From positions 1 through 64,000 of the forward strand of contig CAWBOP010000003.1 in assembly GCA_963790465.1 (NCBI GenBank): a DNA stretch of 64,000 nt, read 5' to 3'. The translations under genes and the position numbers were made by a program. Shown here piece by piece: positions 10,496 through 18,486 of the stretch (position 1 is its first letter; each line of letters opens with the position of its first letter). The DNA is from JAIQFR01 sp963790465. GTDB lineage: Bacteria; Acidobacteriota; Polarisedimenticolia; Polarisedimenticolales; JAIQFR01. Below the pieces are notes generated by a model, which saw nothing but the letters and a program-made list of their open reading frames with translations, had not been told where the DNA came from and ran no database searches.

Positions 10496-11674
10496 ATGGC
10501 CGCGGGGCCGAAGGATTTCTGGGACAAGGTGGCCATCCTCGTCCAGCCGCTGGGCGGTCTGCTCGTCGGGGTCGCGCTGGCCGGCGTCGGCTTCATGGGC
10601 TCGGACACGCTGAACCGCCGCCAGACCCTCGACACGAACGCGCGCCTCTACTCCGAACTGATGAGCCGGCGCGAGGAGGCGGAGAGCAGCCTCCGCAAGG
10701 ACATGTTCGTGTCGATCATCCAGAACTTCCTCCAGCCGAAGGAAGGGGAGCTGGATGTGAAGGTGCTCAACCTCGAGCTGCTCGCCTACAACTTTCACGA
10801 ATCGCTGAATCTGAAGCCGCTCTTTCTCGACCTGTCGCGCCGCCTCGACAAGGTCCGAAACCCCGCGCGCGACGAGTATCTCGACCGGGTGAACCGGGTC
10901 GCGAAGGAGATCACCGCCAAGCAGCTGTTCGCGCTGGAAGGGCACGGCAAGAGCTTCCGGCGCTCGGTGGACCTCGACCAGGTCCGGAGCACTCCGGGCG
11001 GGCTTGCCCTGGACGGCGAGCACGTCGCGATCGGCGACAAGGTCTGCGACGTCGGTCTCCGGGTGCTCCGCTCGAACACCGACCAGCGGCAGGTCACGGT
11101 AAGGCTCGAGGTCAAGGCCCCGGACAACGCGCAGGATCAGGTCGACACCCGGGCGACCTTCGACATCGGTTGGTTCGACTTTCCGATGATCGACAACACG
11201 CGCCTCGCGAACGGGCTTCGCTGCTCGGTGACCTTGAGCAATTTCTCCCCGTCGAGCGCCGACCTCACGACGGTCTGTTTCCCCGGCGAGTACGCGAGCC
11301 TCAAGGACCGACCGTACTACGACGAGGTGATCCAGAAGCTGCAAGAGGCGGCGCGGGCGGATGGGGGAAAAGCGCTGACCCATCCTCGGCCTCCAGGTGG
11401 GCCTCAGGATCGGAAAGCTTGCCTGGTGAAACGGAATCCGGCTCTGCGGGGACGCAACCGGACAAGGGATCGAGCAGGTGCTCGCGAAGATGGTGAAGAC
11501 CGGAGCGGAATCGCGCCGAGCGAGGGATTCCGCGGTTCGCCCGGCTCCGCTCGCCGGCCTGCCCGACCTACCGTAGCGTGGCGAGCACGGCCCCGGACAC
11601 GGCCATCGCGAGGGCGACCGTCCGCCGCGGCGTCAGGGGCTCTTTCAGGAAAATTGCGGCCAGCACGAAGATGA
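10496..11674 (+). CDS. Membrane-anchored protein of unknown function; natural end probably at 11378
   Basis: ATG 10496 (GTG 10493 is adjacent) begins MAAGPKDFWDKVAILVQPLG, followed by one transmembrane helix (GGLLVGVALAGVGFMG) and a long mostly helical soluble part of 270 residues with an even charge pattern. I recognise no domain. From about 11370 the reading becomes Arg/Pro-rich and runs antisense over the end of the transporter gene. Dropping one base from the GGGGG run at 11363-11367 would give GEKR and a TGA at 11376-11378, and a protein of 293 residues, so I think the real end is there. It probably shares a transcript with the small secreted protein upstream. Confidence 0.5.
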   Translation: MAAGPKDFWDKVAILVQPLGGLLVGVALAGVGFMGSDTLNRRQTLDTNARLYSELMSRREEAESSLRKDMFVSIIQNFLQPKEGELDVKVLNLELLAYNFHESLNLKPLFLDLSRRLDKVRNPARDEYLDRVNRVAKEITAKQLFALEGHGKSFRRSVDLDQVRSTPGGLALDGEHVAIGDKVCDVGLRVLRSNTDQRQVTVRLEVKAPDNAQDQVDTRATFDIGWFDFPMIDNTRLANGLRCSVTLSNFSPSSADLTTVCFPGEYASLKDRPYYDEVIQKLQEAARADGGKALTHPRPPGGPQDRKACLVKRNPALRGRNRTRDRAGAREDGEDRSGIAPSEGFRGSPGSARRPARPTVAWRARPRTRPSRGRPSAAASGALSGKLRPARR

Positions 11675-12461
11675 AGATCGTGGACATCTGGTTCAGCACC
11701 GCCGCCACCGACGCGAGCGCGAACTTGAAGCCGCCCAGCCAGGCGATCGTGCTCACATAAGGGCCGAGCACCGAGGCGGGGAGCGCGAAGATCCAGACGC
11801 GGCGGGGGCGGAAGATCGCTCCCGCGTCCCGTCGCCATTTCGGGACGATCATGAAGGGCAGGAGCCCCACGATGCCGAAGAACATCCTGACCGTGGCGGT
11901 CCAGAGCACGGACGCGGTGCCGAGGAAGTCCTTGACCATGACGATCCCGCCGGCCAGGCAGAGCATGCAGACGACTCCCAGGATCGTTCCCTCGACGATG
12001 TCCCGGCGTGTCCGCCCGAGGGCAGGGCGGTCGGCGGCGCCGACCAGAATCGCGCCGACGACGAGGCCCGCGCCGACGAACACTCGCGTTCCGAGACGCT
12101 CGCCGAGGAAGCCGACCGACAGGGCGATCACCGCGGGGGAGTACAACGTGTCCACGATCGCCACGAGCCCGGCGCCGAGCCGCTCGAGCGCCAGGAAGAA
12201 CAGCGTGTCGGCCACCGAGATGGCGAGCCACCCCGAGACGGCCAGCAAGCCCCAGTCCGTGAGCGGCCGGTCGGGGAAGAACGGAACCCCCGCCACGAGC
12301 AGCGTGAGAACGAGCAGGATGAAAGCCACGACGTTTTTGAAGAGGTTCAGCGCGATGGCCGGCGTTTCCTCGCCGCTCTTCTTGAAGAGGACCACCGCGG
12401 CCGCCCAGCCCAGGGCCGCGACGACGGACAGGAACTCACCGAGCAGCGGCGGTGTCGTCAT
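11568..12461 (-). CDS. EamA/DMT family transporter
   Basis: A 297-residue inner-membrane protein with about ten hydrophobic helices in two homologous halves, the layout of the drug/metabolite transporter superfamily. It opens MTTPPLLGEFLSVVAALGWA, and the second half (TILGVVCMLCLAGGIVMVKD and on) repeats the pattern; it ends AVSGAVLATLR. Substrate cannot be told from sequence. The gene is intact and lies 34 bases downstream of the GPP34 gene on the same strand, so it may be the last gene of that operon. The last 100 bases overlap the doubtful antisense tail of the preceding gene. Confidence 0.8.
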   Translation of the reverse strand: MTTPPLLGEFLSVVAALGWAAAVVLFKKSGEETPAIALNLFKNVVAFILLVLTLLVAGVPFFPDRPLTDWGLLAVSGWLAISVADTLFFLALERLGAGLVAIVDTLYSPAVIALSVGFLGERLGTRVFVGAGLVVGAILVGAADRPALGRTRRDIVEGTILGVVCMLCLAGGIVMVKDFLGTASVLWTATVRMFFGIVGLLPFMIVPKWRRDAGAIFRPRRVWIFALPASVLGPYVSTIAWLGGFKFALASVAAVLNQMSTIFIFVLAAIFLKEPLTPRRTVALAMAVSGAVLATLR

Positions 12462-12495
12462 GAACCGGGAGGTGTATCACAGATCCCTCCCCCGC

Positions 12496-13203
12496 TCAGG
12501 GCACGCCGTGGACCACGGCGTGGACGACGACGGTCTTCCGGACCGCCGCGATGACGGCGGCGATCGCCGCCCGCAAGGGGGCATCCCGGGAGCCGCCGAT
12601 CAGCCCCCCTTGAGCCATTTGCGCGAGGCGGGCCTTCCGCGCCCTCAGCTCTTTTCTGGGAAAGTGGATCCCGAGCAGGCTCGTCGCGTGGGCGAGGCCC
12701 ACCACGGCGGCCACGCGGGGCTCGATCGCGTCGCCGTTGCCGAAGATCGCCTCGCGCATCTGCTCGACCAGGCGCCGTTCCGGCGCGGAATCGAAGGTCG
12801 GGTAGACCTTGCGGGTGAAGATGAGGAGGACCGAATCCTCGGATTCGCTGAGGACCCCTTTCCGGCACAGCCCTTCGGCGACCCGGTGCTTGAGCCTCCG
12901 CATCTGCGCGAACCGCGCCACCCAGGTTTCGGCCGTGCGCCGGCGGGGAGAGGTGGAGATCGCCTCGAGGCATTCGTCGAGGATCGGGTCGCCGATCCGC
13001 CTCGTGGCGCCGACGGCCTCCACCCGATGCTTCTTGTCCTCCCCGATTCGAAGCCGCCCGCCGAGCAGCAGATCGACGAGGATCGCGCCCCCCAGCGCGA
13101 GACCGTACTGGGAGGCCCTGAAGGCCACGGTTCCCTTCTCGTCGCGAAGCGCGAGAAGGAGGAGCTGCTCGACGAGGGTCAGGTCTTCGACGTTGCGAGG
13201 CAT
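12496..13203 (-). CDS. GPP34 (GOLPH3/Vps74-like) family protein
   Basis: A 235-residue, largely helical cytoplasmic protein. LTLVEQLLLLALRDEKGTVA near the N-terminus and the central RRIGDPILDECLEAI and GLCRKGVLSESEDSVLLIF segments match the GPP34 family. In eukaryotes GOLPH3 binds phosphatidylinositol 4-phosphate and Golgi glycosyltransferases; the bacterial members have no settled role. It lies 16 bases after the ribbon-helix-helix gene, in one unit with the SPFH gene upstream. The C-terminal hydrophobic helix (AAIAAVIAAVRKTVVVHAVV) could support membrane contact, as the GOLPH3 hairpin does (inference). Confidence 0.75.
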   Translation of the reverse strand: MPRNVEDLTLVEQLLLLALRDEKGTVAFRASQYGLALGGAILVDLLLGGRLRIGEDKKHRVEAVGATRRIGDPILDECLEAISTSPRRRTAETWVARFAQMRRLKHRVAEGLCRKGVLSESEDSVLLIFTRKVYPTFDSAPERRLVEQMREAIFGNGDAIEPRVAAVVGLAHATSLLGIHFPRKELRARKARLAQMAQGGLIGGSRDAPLRAAIAAVIAAVRKTVVVHAVVHGVP

Positions 13204-13219
13204 GGGCGCCCTCCCGGCT

Positions 13220-13405
13220 TCACGGTTCGACTTCGCCGCCTTCCGTCTTCTTCCTGGCGGCGCTCTTCCCCCGCTCGTCCACGGCCCTCTGGAGCAGGAA
13301 CTCGATCTGGCCGTTGACGCTGCGGAACTCCTGCGCCGCCCAGCGGTTCAGCTCCTCCCAGAGGGAGGGACTGATTCGCAAGAGGAAATTCTTCCGTTCC
13401 GCCAT
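13220..13405 (-). CDS. Arc-type ribbon-helix-helix DNA-binding protein
   Basis: A 61-residue protein opening MAERKNFLLRISPSLWEELN: a short beta strand (NFLLRI) followed by two helices (SPSLWEELNRWAAQEF and SVNGQIEFLLQRAV), the Arc/MetJ ribbon-helix-helix pattern. The basic tail (RGKSAARKKTE) suits DNA contact. It starts 9 bases after the SPFH stop, so it is translated from the same message. A role as autoregulator of the SPFH/GPP34 unit is likely but inferred; such small proteins are often found next to SPFH genes. Confidence 0.75.
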   Translation of the reverse strand: MAERKNFLLRISPSLWEELNRWAAQEFRSVNGQIEFLLQRAVDERGKSAARKKTEGGEVEP

Positions 13406-13414
13406 GACGTCCGC

Positions 13415-14296
13415 TCAGGGGTACAGCGTGCCCGCGTTGACCACGGGCGTCGCGGCCGACTCGCTGCACAGCACGACCAGCAGGTTGCTGACCATCGCGG
13501 CCTTCCGCTCCTCGTCGAGGTGGACGATGTTCCTCTCGGACAGTTTGGCGAGCGCCAGCTCCACCATGCTCACCGCGCCGTTCACGATCTGAAACCGCGC
13601 GGCGACGACCGCGGTGGCCTGCTGGCGGCGCAGCATCGCCTCGGCGATCTCGGGCGCGTACGCGAGGTGCGAGATTCGCGCCTCCACGACGCGGATGCCG
13701 GCCCGCAGGAGCCGCTCGCTGAGTTCCTGCTCCAGCTTCGCGCTCACCTGCTCCGCCCCCGCGCGAAGGGTGAGCGTGTCGAGGTCGTGATTCTCGAAGG
13801 TGTCGTAAGGGTACGTTCCCGCCAGGTGCCGCACCGCCGCCTCGCTCTGCACCACGACGTAGTCCTCGTACCGGTCCACGTCGAAGCAGGCCCGGAACGT
13901 GTCCTGGACCTGCCACACGACCACGGCCGCGATCTCGATCGGGTTGCCCGTCTTGTCGTTCACCTTCAGCTTCTGCCCGTTCAGGTTACGTGCGCGAAGC
14001 GTGATCTTCCTCTTGAGGTAGAACGGGTTCGCCCAGAAGAACCCGTTGTTCTTGACCGTTCCCTTGTAGGTGCCGAACAGAACGAGCACCTTGGCGTCGT
14101 TCGGGTTGACGATGAACAGCCCGGCCAGCGAAAAGAGCGCTCCCAGGACGCCGGCGATCATGGGGGCGATCCAGGTGGGGTTCTCGGTCCGGATACCCGT
14201 CACGAGACAGGCGATCGCCGCGGCGATCAGCAGGATCCCCAGGAAAAGCATTGGATAGCCGGACAGGACGGATCGGGTCTTTTCATTGTCGCTCAT
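13415..14296 (-). CDS. SPFH/Band 7 domain membrane protein (stomatin/flotillin-like)
   Basis: A 293-residue protein with two N-terminal transmembrane helices (GYPMLFLGILLIAAAIACLV and WIAPMIAGVLGALFSLAGLF) followed by an SPFH domain of about 200 residues: FIVNPNDAKVLVLFGTYKGT, then GFFWANPFYLKRKITLRARN, ending with a coiled helix (GIRVVEARISHLAYAPEIAE). Such proteins form large oligomers that organise membrane microdomains. It leads a unit with the ribbon-helix-helix and GPP34 genes. A near-consensus promoter and an AGAAGGAGA ribosome site lie upstream, so expression is probably strong. Confidence 0.85.
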   Translation of the reverse strand: MSDNEKTRSVLSGYPMLFLGILLIAAAIACLVTGIRTENPTWIAPMIAGVLGALFSLAGLFIVNPNDAKVLVLFGTYKGTVKNNGFFWANPFYLKRKITLRARNLNGQKLKVNDKTGNPIEIAAVVVWQVQDTFRACFDVDRYEDYVVVQSEAAVRHLAGTYPYDTFENHDLDTLTLRAGAEQVSAKLEQELSERLLRAGIRVVEARISHLAYAPEIAEAMLRRQQATAVVAARFQIVNGAVSMVELALAKLSERNIVHLDEERKAAMVSNLLVVLCSESAATPVVNAGTLYP

Positions 14297-14331
14297 GACG
14301 TGTCTCCTTCTACTTAAGCGTCGACATCAAA

Positions 14332-14360
14332 ATGATATCGTAAAGATATCTTGTTGTCAA
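14332..14360 (-). promoter_or_regulatory. Near-consensus sigma-70 promoter of the SPFH operon
   Basis: On the minus strand TTGACA (14360-14355) and TATCAT (14337-14332) are separated by exactly 17 bases inside an AT-rich stretch, rare in this high-GC DNA. AGAAGGAGA lies at 14311-14303, before ATG 14296. Confidence 0.75.
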
Positions 14361-14734
14361 GAAGTATTTTTTGGAAATCGCAGTCTTTATGTGGCTGTTC
14401 CTGCGAGCCAGCCAAACGGTCCATCTTTCATCTCAACGTTCAGCGACGTACATGGATGGGGCGGCCGTAGGGAACGAGTACTACCTGGTGGGCGCCGACG
14501 TGGGTGGCCGCGAGGGGAGCGCGGGGACCCGCTCCGACGGCACGCCTCGGCCGCGGGCGAGCGCTGTCTGCGGCGCGCGGCACGAGTTGCACCGCCCGTA
14601 AGAGGGAAAGCCCGAAACGGGCATCCGGGGGCACTGCCCCCGTACCCCCGCCCCCACGCTCGATGCACTCCGGCGGACCGGAGCGGATCGAGCGCGGGGC
14701 TTTGGATTGATTTCTTGATCGGTTTGCTGTCGGA
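14361..14734. other. Intergenic region with GC-rich hairpins, no gene seen
   Basis: No convincing coding frame on either strand. At 14617-14645 the sequence GGGGGCACTGCCCCC forms a stem directly followed by more C-rich sequence, and GCTCCGGTCC-like inverted segments follow near 14665-14685. These sit just beyond the stop of the thioredoxin-like gene and could act as its transcription end, though no T-run is present. Confidence 0.35.
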
Positions 14735-16081
14735 TCAGGCAGCGGGGGCTGTCATCTTTGCGAGCTTTGTCTTGAGAGAGTCGATCGTGCGGGGGGAGAT
14801 CTGCGCCTTCGGCAGAGTCTCTGCGTAGATCAGCGCTTCTTTCAGTGTCGCCTTCGCGGCTTCCTTATCCCCCTTCTTGTCGAGGATGTCGGCCGTCGTC
14901 ACGTACACCCGCAGCTTGCGGGGGCCGTAGACGAGCTTCATGGCGCGGCCGGCCGCGGCGAGGGCGTCGTCGTAGCGGCCCGCCTCGCTGAAGGCGATGG
15001 CGAGACGTGCCGGTGGGTTGTAGTCGGTCGGGAGATCCTTCTCGGATTGCTGGAGCCCGGGGATCGCGCGCGTGGGATCTCCCGCGGCGATCGCGGCGTT
15101 GAGCCTCCCCGAATCGAACACGGCCCGCGCCTCCGCGTTCGGGGCGCGGGCGGCCTCGCCGTCGAGGAAGGCAAGCCACTCGGCGGCGACCTTCTTGGCC
15201 CCCGCCTCGTCGCCCGCCTCCTGTCGCGCGCCGTGGAGCGACGCGAAGAGGCCGGAGCGGTCGTCCGCGGGCATGTCGATACGAGGCTCGCCCAGGGTGG
15301 AACGGACCGCCGCCTCGAACTCGGCGACCGCCGGCGCCTTATCCGGCCCCTCGAGCGACAAGGCGCAGTCGAGGCCGGCCATCGCGACGTTGGCGAGGTG
15401 CGGAGTTCTTTCCGTCAAGAGATCGGCTCGCGCCGTCTCGACGCACTCCTTGAACGACCCGGGCACCGAGAGGAGGCCGAGCAGGGATTCCACCGCCCGG
15501 TCCCGGCCGTGCCAGCCGGCGGGCGCCTTGGCTATCGCGTCCTTGTACGCGGCGGCGGCGTCGGTCTTCCTGCCCGCGCCCAGCAGCCGGTCGGCGGCGG
15601 CCAGGAGGGCGTCGGCGCCGCTCCCCTGGTTCAGCATCGCCCGCTCGCCGTCGTCGAGGAGCTTGTCGAGCTGCGGGACCGTGGCGCTACCGATCCAGCG
15701 CAGCACCGCCTGCTCGCTCTCGGGATCGATCACCAGCAGCGTGGGGTAGGCCTCGATCGGGTACTTCTCGAGGAACGCGGCGTTCCGGGCCTTTTCGGTG
15801 TCAACGGACAGCCAGACGAACCGTCCGGCTTGCCTCTCGAGCGCGCGATCGGTGAACACGTACGCGCGCATCGACTGGCAGCTGTGTCACCAGGGGGCCC
15901 AGGCGTCGGCGAAGATCGGGAGCTTCTTGGCCCTCGCCTCGCCGAGCGCGCGAACGTAGTCGTCCTCGACGAAAGGAAGGGCCGAGCCGCGCTTCACGGC
16001 CGGTGGTCCCGCGCAGGACGTGGCCAGCACGGCGACGGATGCCATCGCCAGCGTGGCGGCGACGGTGCGAGCGATACCCAA
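14735..16081 (-). CDS. Thioredoxin-like lipoprotein with TPR region; candidate selenoprotein (in-frame TGA in UxxC motif)
   Basis: TTG 16081, five bases after GGAGG, opens a lipoprotein-type signal (MASVAVLATSC). The frame then reads FADAWAPW, a TGA at 15889-15887, and HSCQSMRAYVFTDRAL, continuing without interruption to 14735. The TGA is codon 65 and falls exactly where the first Cys of a thioredoxin CxxC motif belongs, giving W-U-H-S-C. UxxC is the classical way selenocysteine replaces Cys in redox proteins. Full length would be 448 residues: a thioredoxin-like domain (about 35-150, with AFLEKYPIEAYPTLLVIDPE) and a helical TPR-like region. Minus-strand RNA after the UGA can fold a 7-base-pair all-GC stem (see separate entry). 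Alternatives are a nonsense mutation or a sequencing error (TGC to TGA). It would act in the cell envelope as a thiol-disulfide enzyme. Confidence 0.7.
15841..15869 (-). promoter_or_regulatory. GC hairpin just downstream of the in-frame UGA (possible SECIS-like element)
   Basis: Counting from the U of the UGA, bases 21-27 (GCGCGCG) can pair with 43-49 (CGCGCGC), leaving a 15-base loop. Bacterial SECIS elements are hairpins just after the UGA, inside the coding sequence, so position is suitable. The loop is larger than in the classical element and I cannot confirm the required loop bases. Coordinates are approximate. Confidence 0.3.
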
Positions 16082-16368
16082 GGGAACCTCCTCTCCGCGG
16101 CCGTTCGTGCCAGACTCGCCTGTGCCGCGGTCCGCCGGAATGATCCCACGGATCCGCCCGCCGGGCGAGGCCCCTCACGCGCAACCGTCGAGGTTTCCAG
16201 GATCGAACGCCCTCCGCGTCACGCAATGCGAGAAGATTTGGCATATCCTCCATGGGTCGCAATGGAGACGCCATGAATCGCAAGTTGCGCCCGCCGGTTC
16301 TCGCGATCGCCGTCGGCCCGCCCCTGAATCCGCAAACGCGGTCCCCCGCCCGGGGCCGGAGGAACGTT

Positions 16369-18438
16369 ATGGGAAAAGCCGCCGCCCTGTTCGTCCTGTT
16401 CCTGTTCCTCCCCGCCGCCGCGCTCGCGGAGGAGGACGATCCGTACCTCTGGCTCGAGGAGGTGGACGGCGCCAAGGCGATCGCCTGGGTCAAGGAGCAG
16501 AACGCGAAGTCGCAGAAAGAACTCCTGGCGGTGCCGGAGTACAAGTCGATCTTCGCGAAGAGCCTCGAGATCTACGATTCCGAGGATCGCATCCCGTACC
16601 CCGATCTCGAGGGGCGCTTCGTCTACAACTTCTGGCAGGACAAGACGCACGAGCGGGGGATCTGGCGACGGACGCCGATCGCCTCGTACCGGACCCCGGA
16701 GCCCGCGTGGGAAACCGTGCTCGACCTCGACGCGCTCTCGAAGGCCGAGAACGAGTCCTGGGTGTTCAAGGGGGCGGCCTGCCTGCCGCCGGACCGCCGC
16801 CGCTGCATGGTCAGCCTGTCCCGCGGCGGCGGCGACGCCGTCGCGCAGCGCGAATTCGACACGGAGACGAAGGCGTTTGTGAAAGACGGCTTCTCCCTCC
16901 CGGAGGCCAAGAGCGGCGCGAGCTTCAGGGACGCCGACACGCTCTGGGTCGCGACCGATTTCGGCGACGGCTCGCTGACCTCGTCCGGCTACCCGCGCAT
17001 CGTCAAGCTGTGGAAGCGCGGCACGCCGCTCTCCGAGGCCCGCACCGTGTTCGAGGGGCGGAAGGAGGACGTCGGCGCGGGCGCGGGCAGCATCTTCACG
17101 GCCGAAGGGCGGTACGACATCGTCGGCGTCGCGGTCACGGCGTTCACCGAGAGGAACTACCTCGTCCTCGACAACCGCCTCGTGCGCCTGGCGCTCCCCG
17201 AGGACGCCTCCTTGCGGGGGATCTTCCGCGACCACGTCCTGTTCTCCCTGCGCACGGACTGGAAGGCGGGGGGCGCCGCTTACCGTCAGGGCTCCCTGCT
17301 CGCCACCCGCCTCGACGATCTCCTGCAGGACCGTAATGTCTTCACGGTGCTGTTCGAGCCCACGGAGCGTTCCTCCCTGGACGGGGTCGCCAGCACGCGC
17401 GACCTTCTCCTGATGAGCGTGCTCGACAACGTGCGCGGCAAGCTCTTCCGCCTCGCGTTCTCGGGCGGTGCTTGGACTCGCGAAGCGGTTCCGCTGCCGG
17501 GGCAGGGGACCGTCAGCATCGCGGCCACGAGCGACGACTCCGATCTCTACTTCTTCAACTACCAGGATTTCCTGACCCCGTCCTCACTCTTCATGGTCCA
17601 GGGAGGCAAGATCGAGAAGGTGAAGTCGCTGCCGGCCTTCTTCGACACCGAGGGGATGGGTACGGAGCAGCACGAGGCGGCGTCGAAGGACGGCACCAAG
17701 ATCCCCTACTTCGTCGTCACCCCGAAGGGGTTCAAGGCCGACGGCAACGCCCCCACGCTGCTGTACGCCTACGGCGGCTTCGAGGCGGCCGAGGTGCCGA
17801 GCTACAGCGCCATCCGGGGGACCGCCTGGCTCTTGCGCGGCGGCGTCTTCGTTCTCGCCAACCTCCGCGGCGGCGGCGAATTCGGCCCGCGCTGGCACCT
17901 CGCCGCAACGAAGGAGAACCGGATCAAGACCCACGAGGACTTCGTCGCGATCGCCGAGGACCTCGTCGCGCGCAAGATCACCTCCCCCCGCCGTCTCGGC
18001 ATCATGGGGGGCTCGAACGGCGGTCTCCTGGTCGCGACCGCCTTCACGCTGCGTCCCGATCTGTTCCGCGCGGTGGTTGCCCAGGTCCCGCTGACCGACA
18101 TGCGCCGCTACTCGAAGCTCCTCGCCGGAGCGAGCTGGATGGACGAGTACGGCGACCCCGACAAGCCGTCGGACTGGGCGTACATCAAGACCTGGTCGCC
18201 GTACCATCTCGTCGGGAAGGACGCGAAGTACCCGAAAGTATTTTTCTGGACGACCACGCGCGACGATCGCGTCCACCCCGCCCACGCGCGCAAGATGGTC
18301 GCGAAGATGATCGACATGGGCCACCCGGTCCTCTACTTCGAGAACATCGAGGGGGGGCACGGCAGCGGCTCGGTGAACCGCCAGCGCGCCCTGACGACCG
18401 CGCTGGAGTACAGCTACTTGCGGGAGATGTTGAGGTAG
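16369..18438 (+). CDS. Prolyl oligopeptidase family serine peptidase (S9A), secreted
   Basis: Start at ATG 16369 with GGAGG six bases upstream and a clear signal peptide (MGKAAALFVLFLFLPAAALA); an upstream ATG at 16273 lacks this. The 689-residue protein opens DDPYLWLEEVDGAKAIAWVK, typical of the S9A N-terminus, then a beta-propeller, then an alpha/beta-hydrolase domain. The catalytic triad is visible: Ser in GIMGGSNGGLL (about 549), Asp in TRDDRVHP (about 631) and His in EGGHGSG (about 663). It cuts proline-containing peptides and likely works in the periplasm. The gene is intact and divergent from the thioredoxin-like gene; lpxA follows 48 bases later. Confidence 0.9.
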   Translation: MGKAAALFVLFLFLPAAALAEEDDPYLWLEEVDGAKAIAWVKEQNAKSQKELLAVPEYKSIFAKSLEIYDSEDRIPYPDLEGRFVYNFWQDKTHERGIWRRTPIASYRTPEPAWETVLDLDALSKAENESWVFKGAACLPPDRRRCMVSLSRGGGDAVAQREFDTETKAFVKDGFSLPEAKSGASFRDADTLWVATDFGDGSLTSSGYPRIVKLWKRGTPLSEARTVFEGRKEDVGAGAGSIFTAEGRYDIVGVAVTAFTERNYLVLDNRLVRLALPEDASLRGIFRDHVLFSLRTDWKAGGAAYRQGSLLATRLDDLLQDRNVFTVLFEPTERSSLDGVASTRDLLLMSVLDNVRGKLFRLAFSGGAWTREAVPLPGQGTVSIAATSDDSDLYFFNYQDFLTPSSLFMVQGGKIEKVKSLPAFFDTEGMGTEQHEAASKDGTKIPYFVVTPKGFKADGNAPTLLYAYGGFEAAEVPSYSAIRGTAWLLRGGVFVLANLRGGGEFGPRWHLAATKENRIKTHEDFVAIAEDLVARKITSPRRLGIMGGSNGGLLVATAFTLRPDLFRAVVAQVPLTDMRRYSKLLAGASWMDEYGDPDKPSDWAYIKTWSPYHLVGKDAKYPKVFFWTTTRDDRVHPAHARKMVAKMIDMGHPVLYFENIEGGHGSGSVNRQRALTTALEYSYLREMLR

Positions 18439-18486
18439 GGGCCGCGGGCGGCTCGCTCTCGCAGCGAACCGCAGGGGGTTGACGCG

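Noticed and set aside
12458..12973. Minus-strand frame overlapping the GPP34 gene
   Set aside because: Arg/Gly/Pro-rich shadow of the GPP34 gene.
14617..14650. GC hairpin after the thioredoxin-like gene as a firm intrinsic terminator
   Set aside because: No T-run on either strand; listed only as a possible structure.
15887..15889. Treating the thioredoxin-like gene as an ordinary pseudogene
   Set aside because: No other defect in 448 codons and the TGA sits precisely on the redox Cys; kept as candidate selenoprotein, with error still possible.
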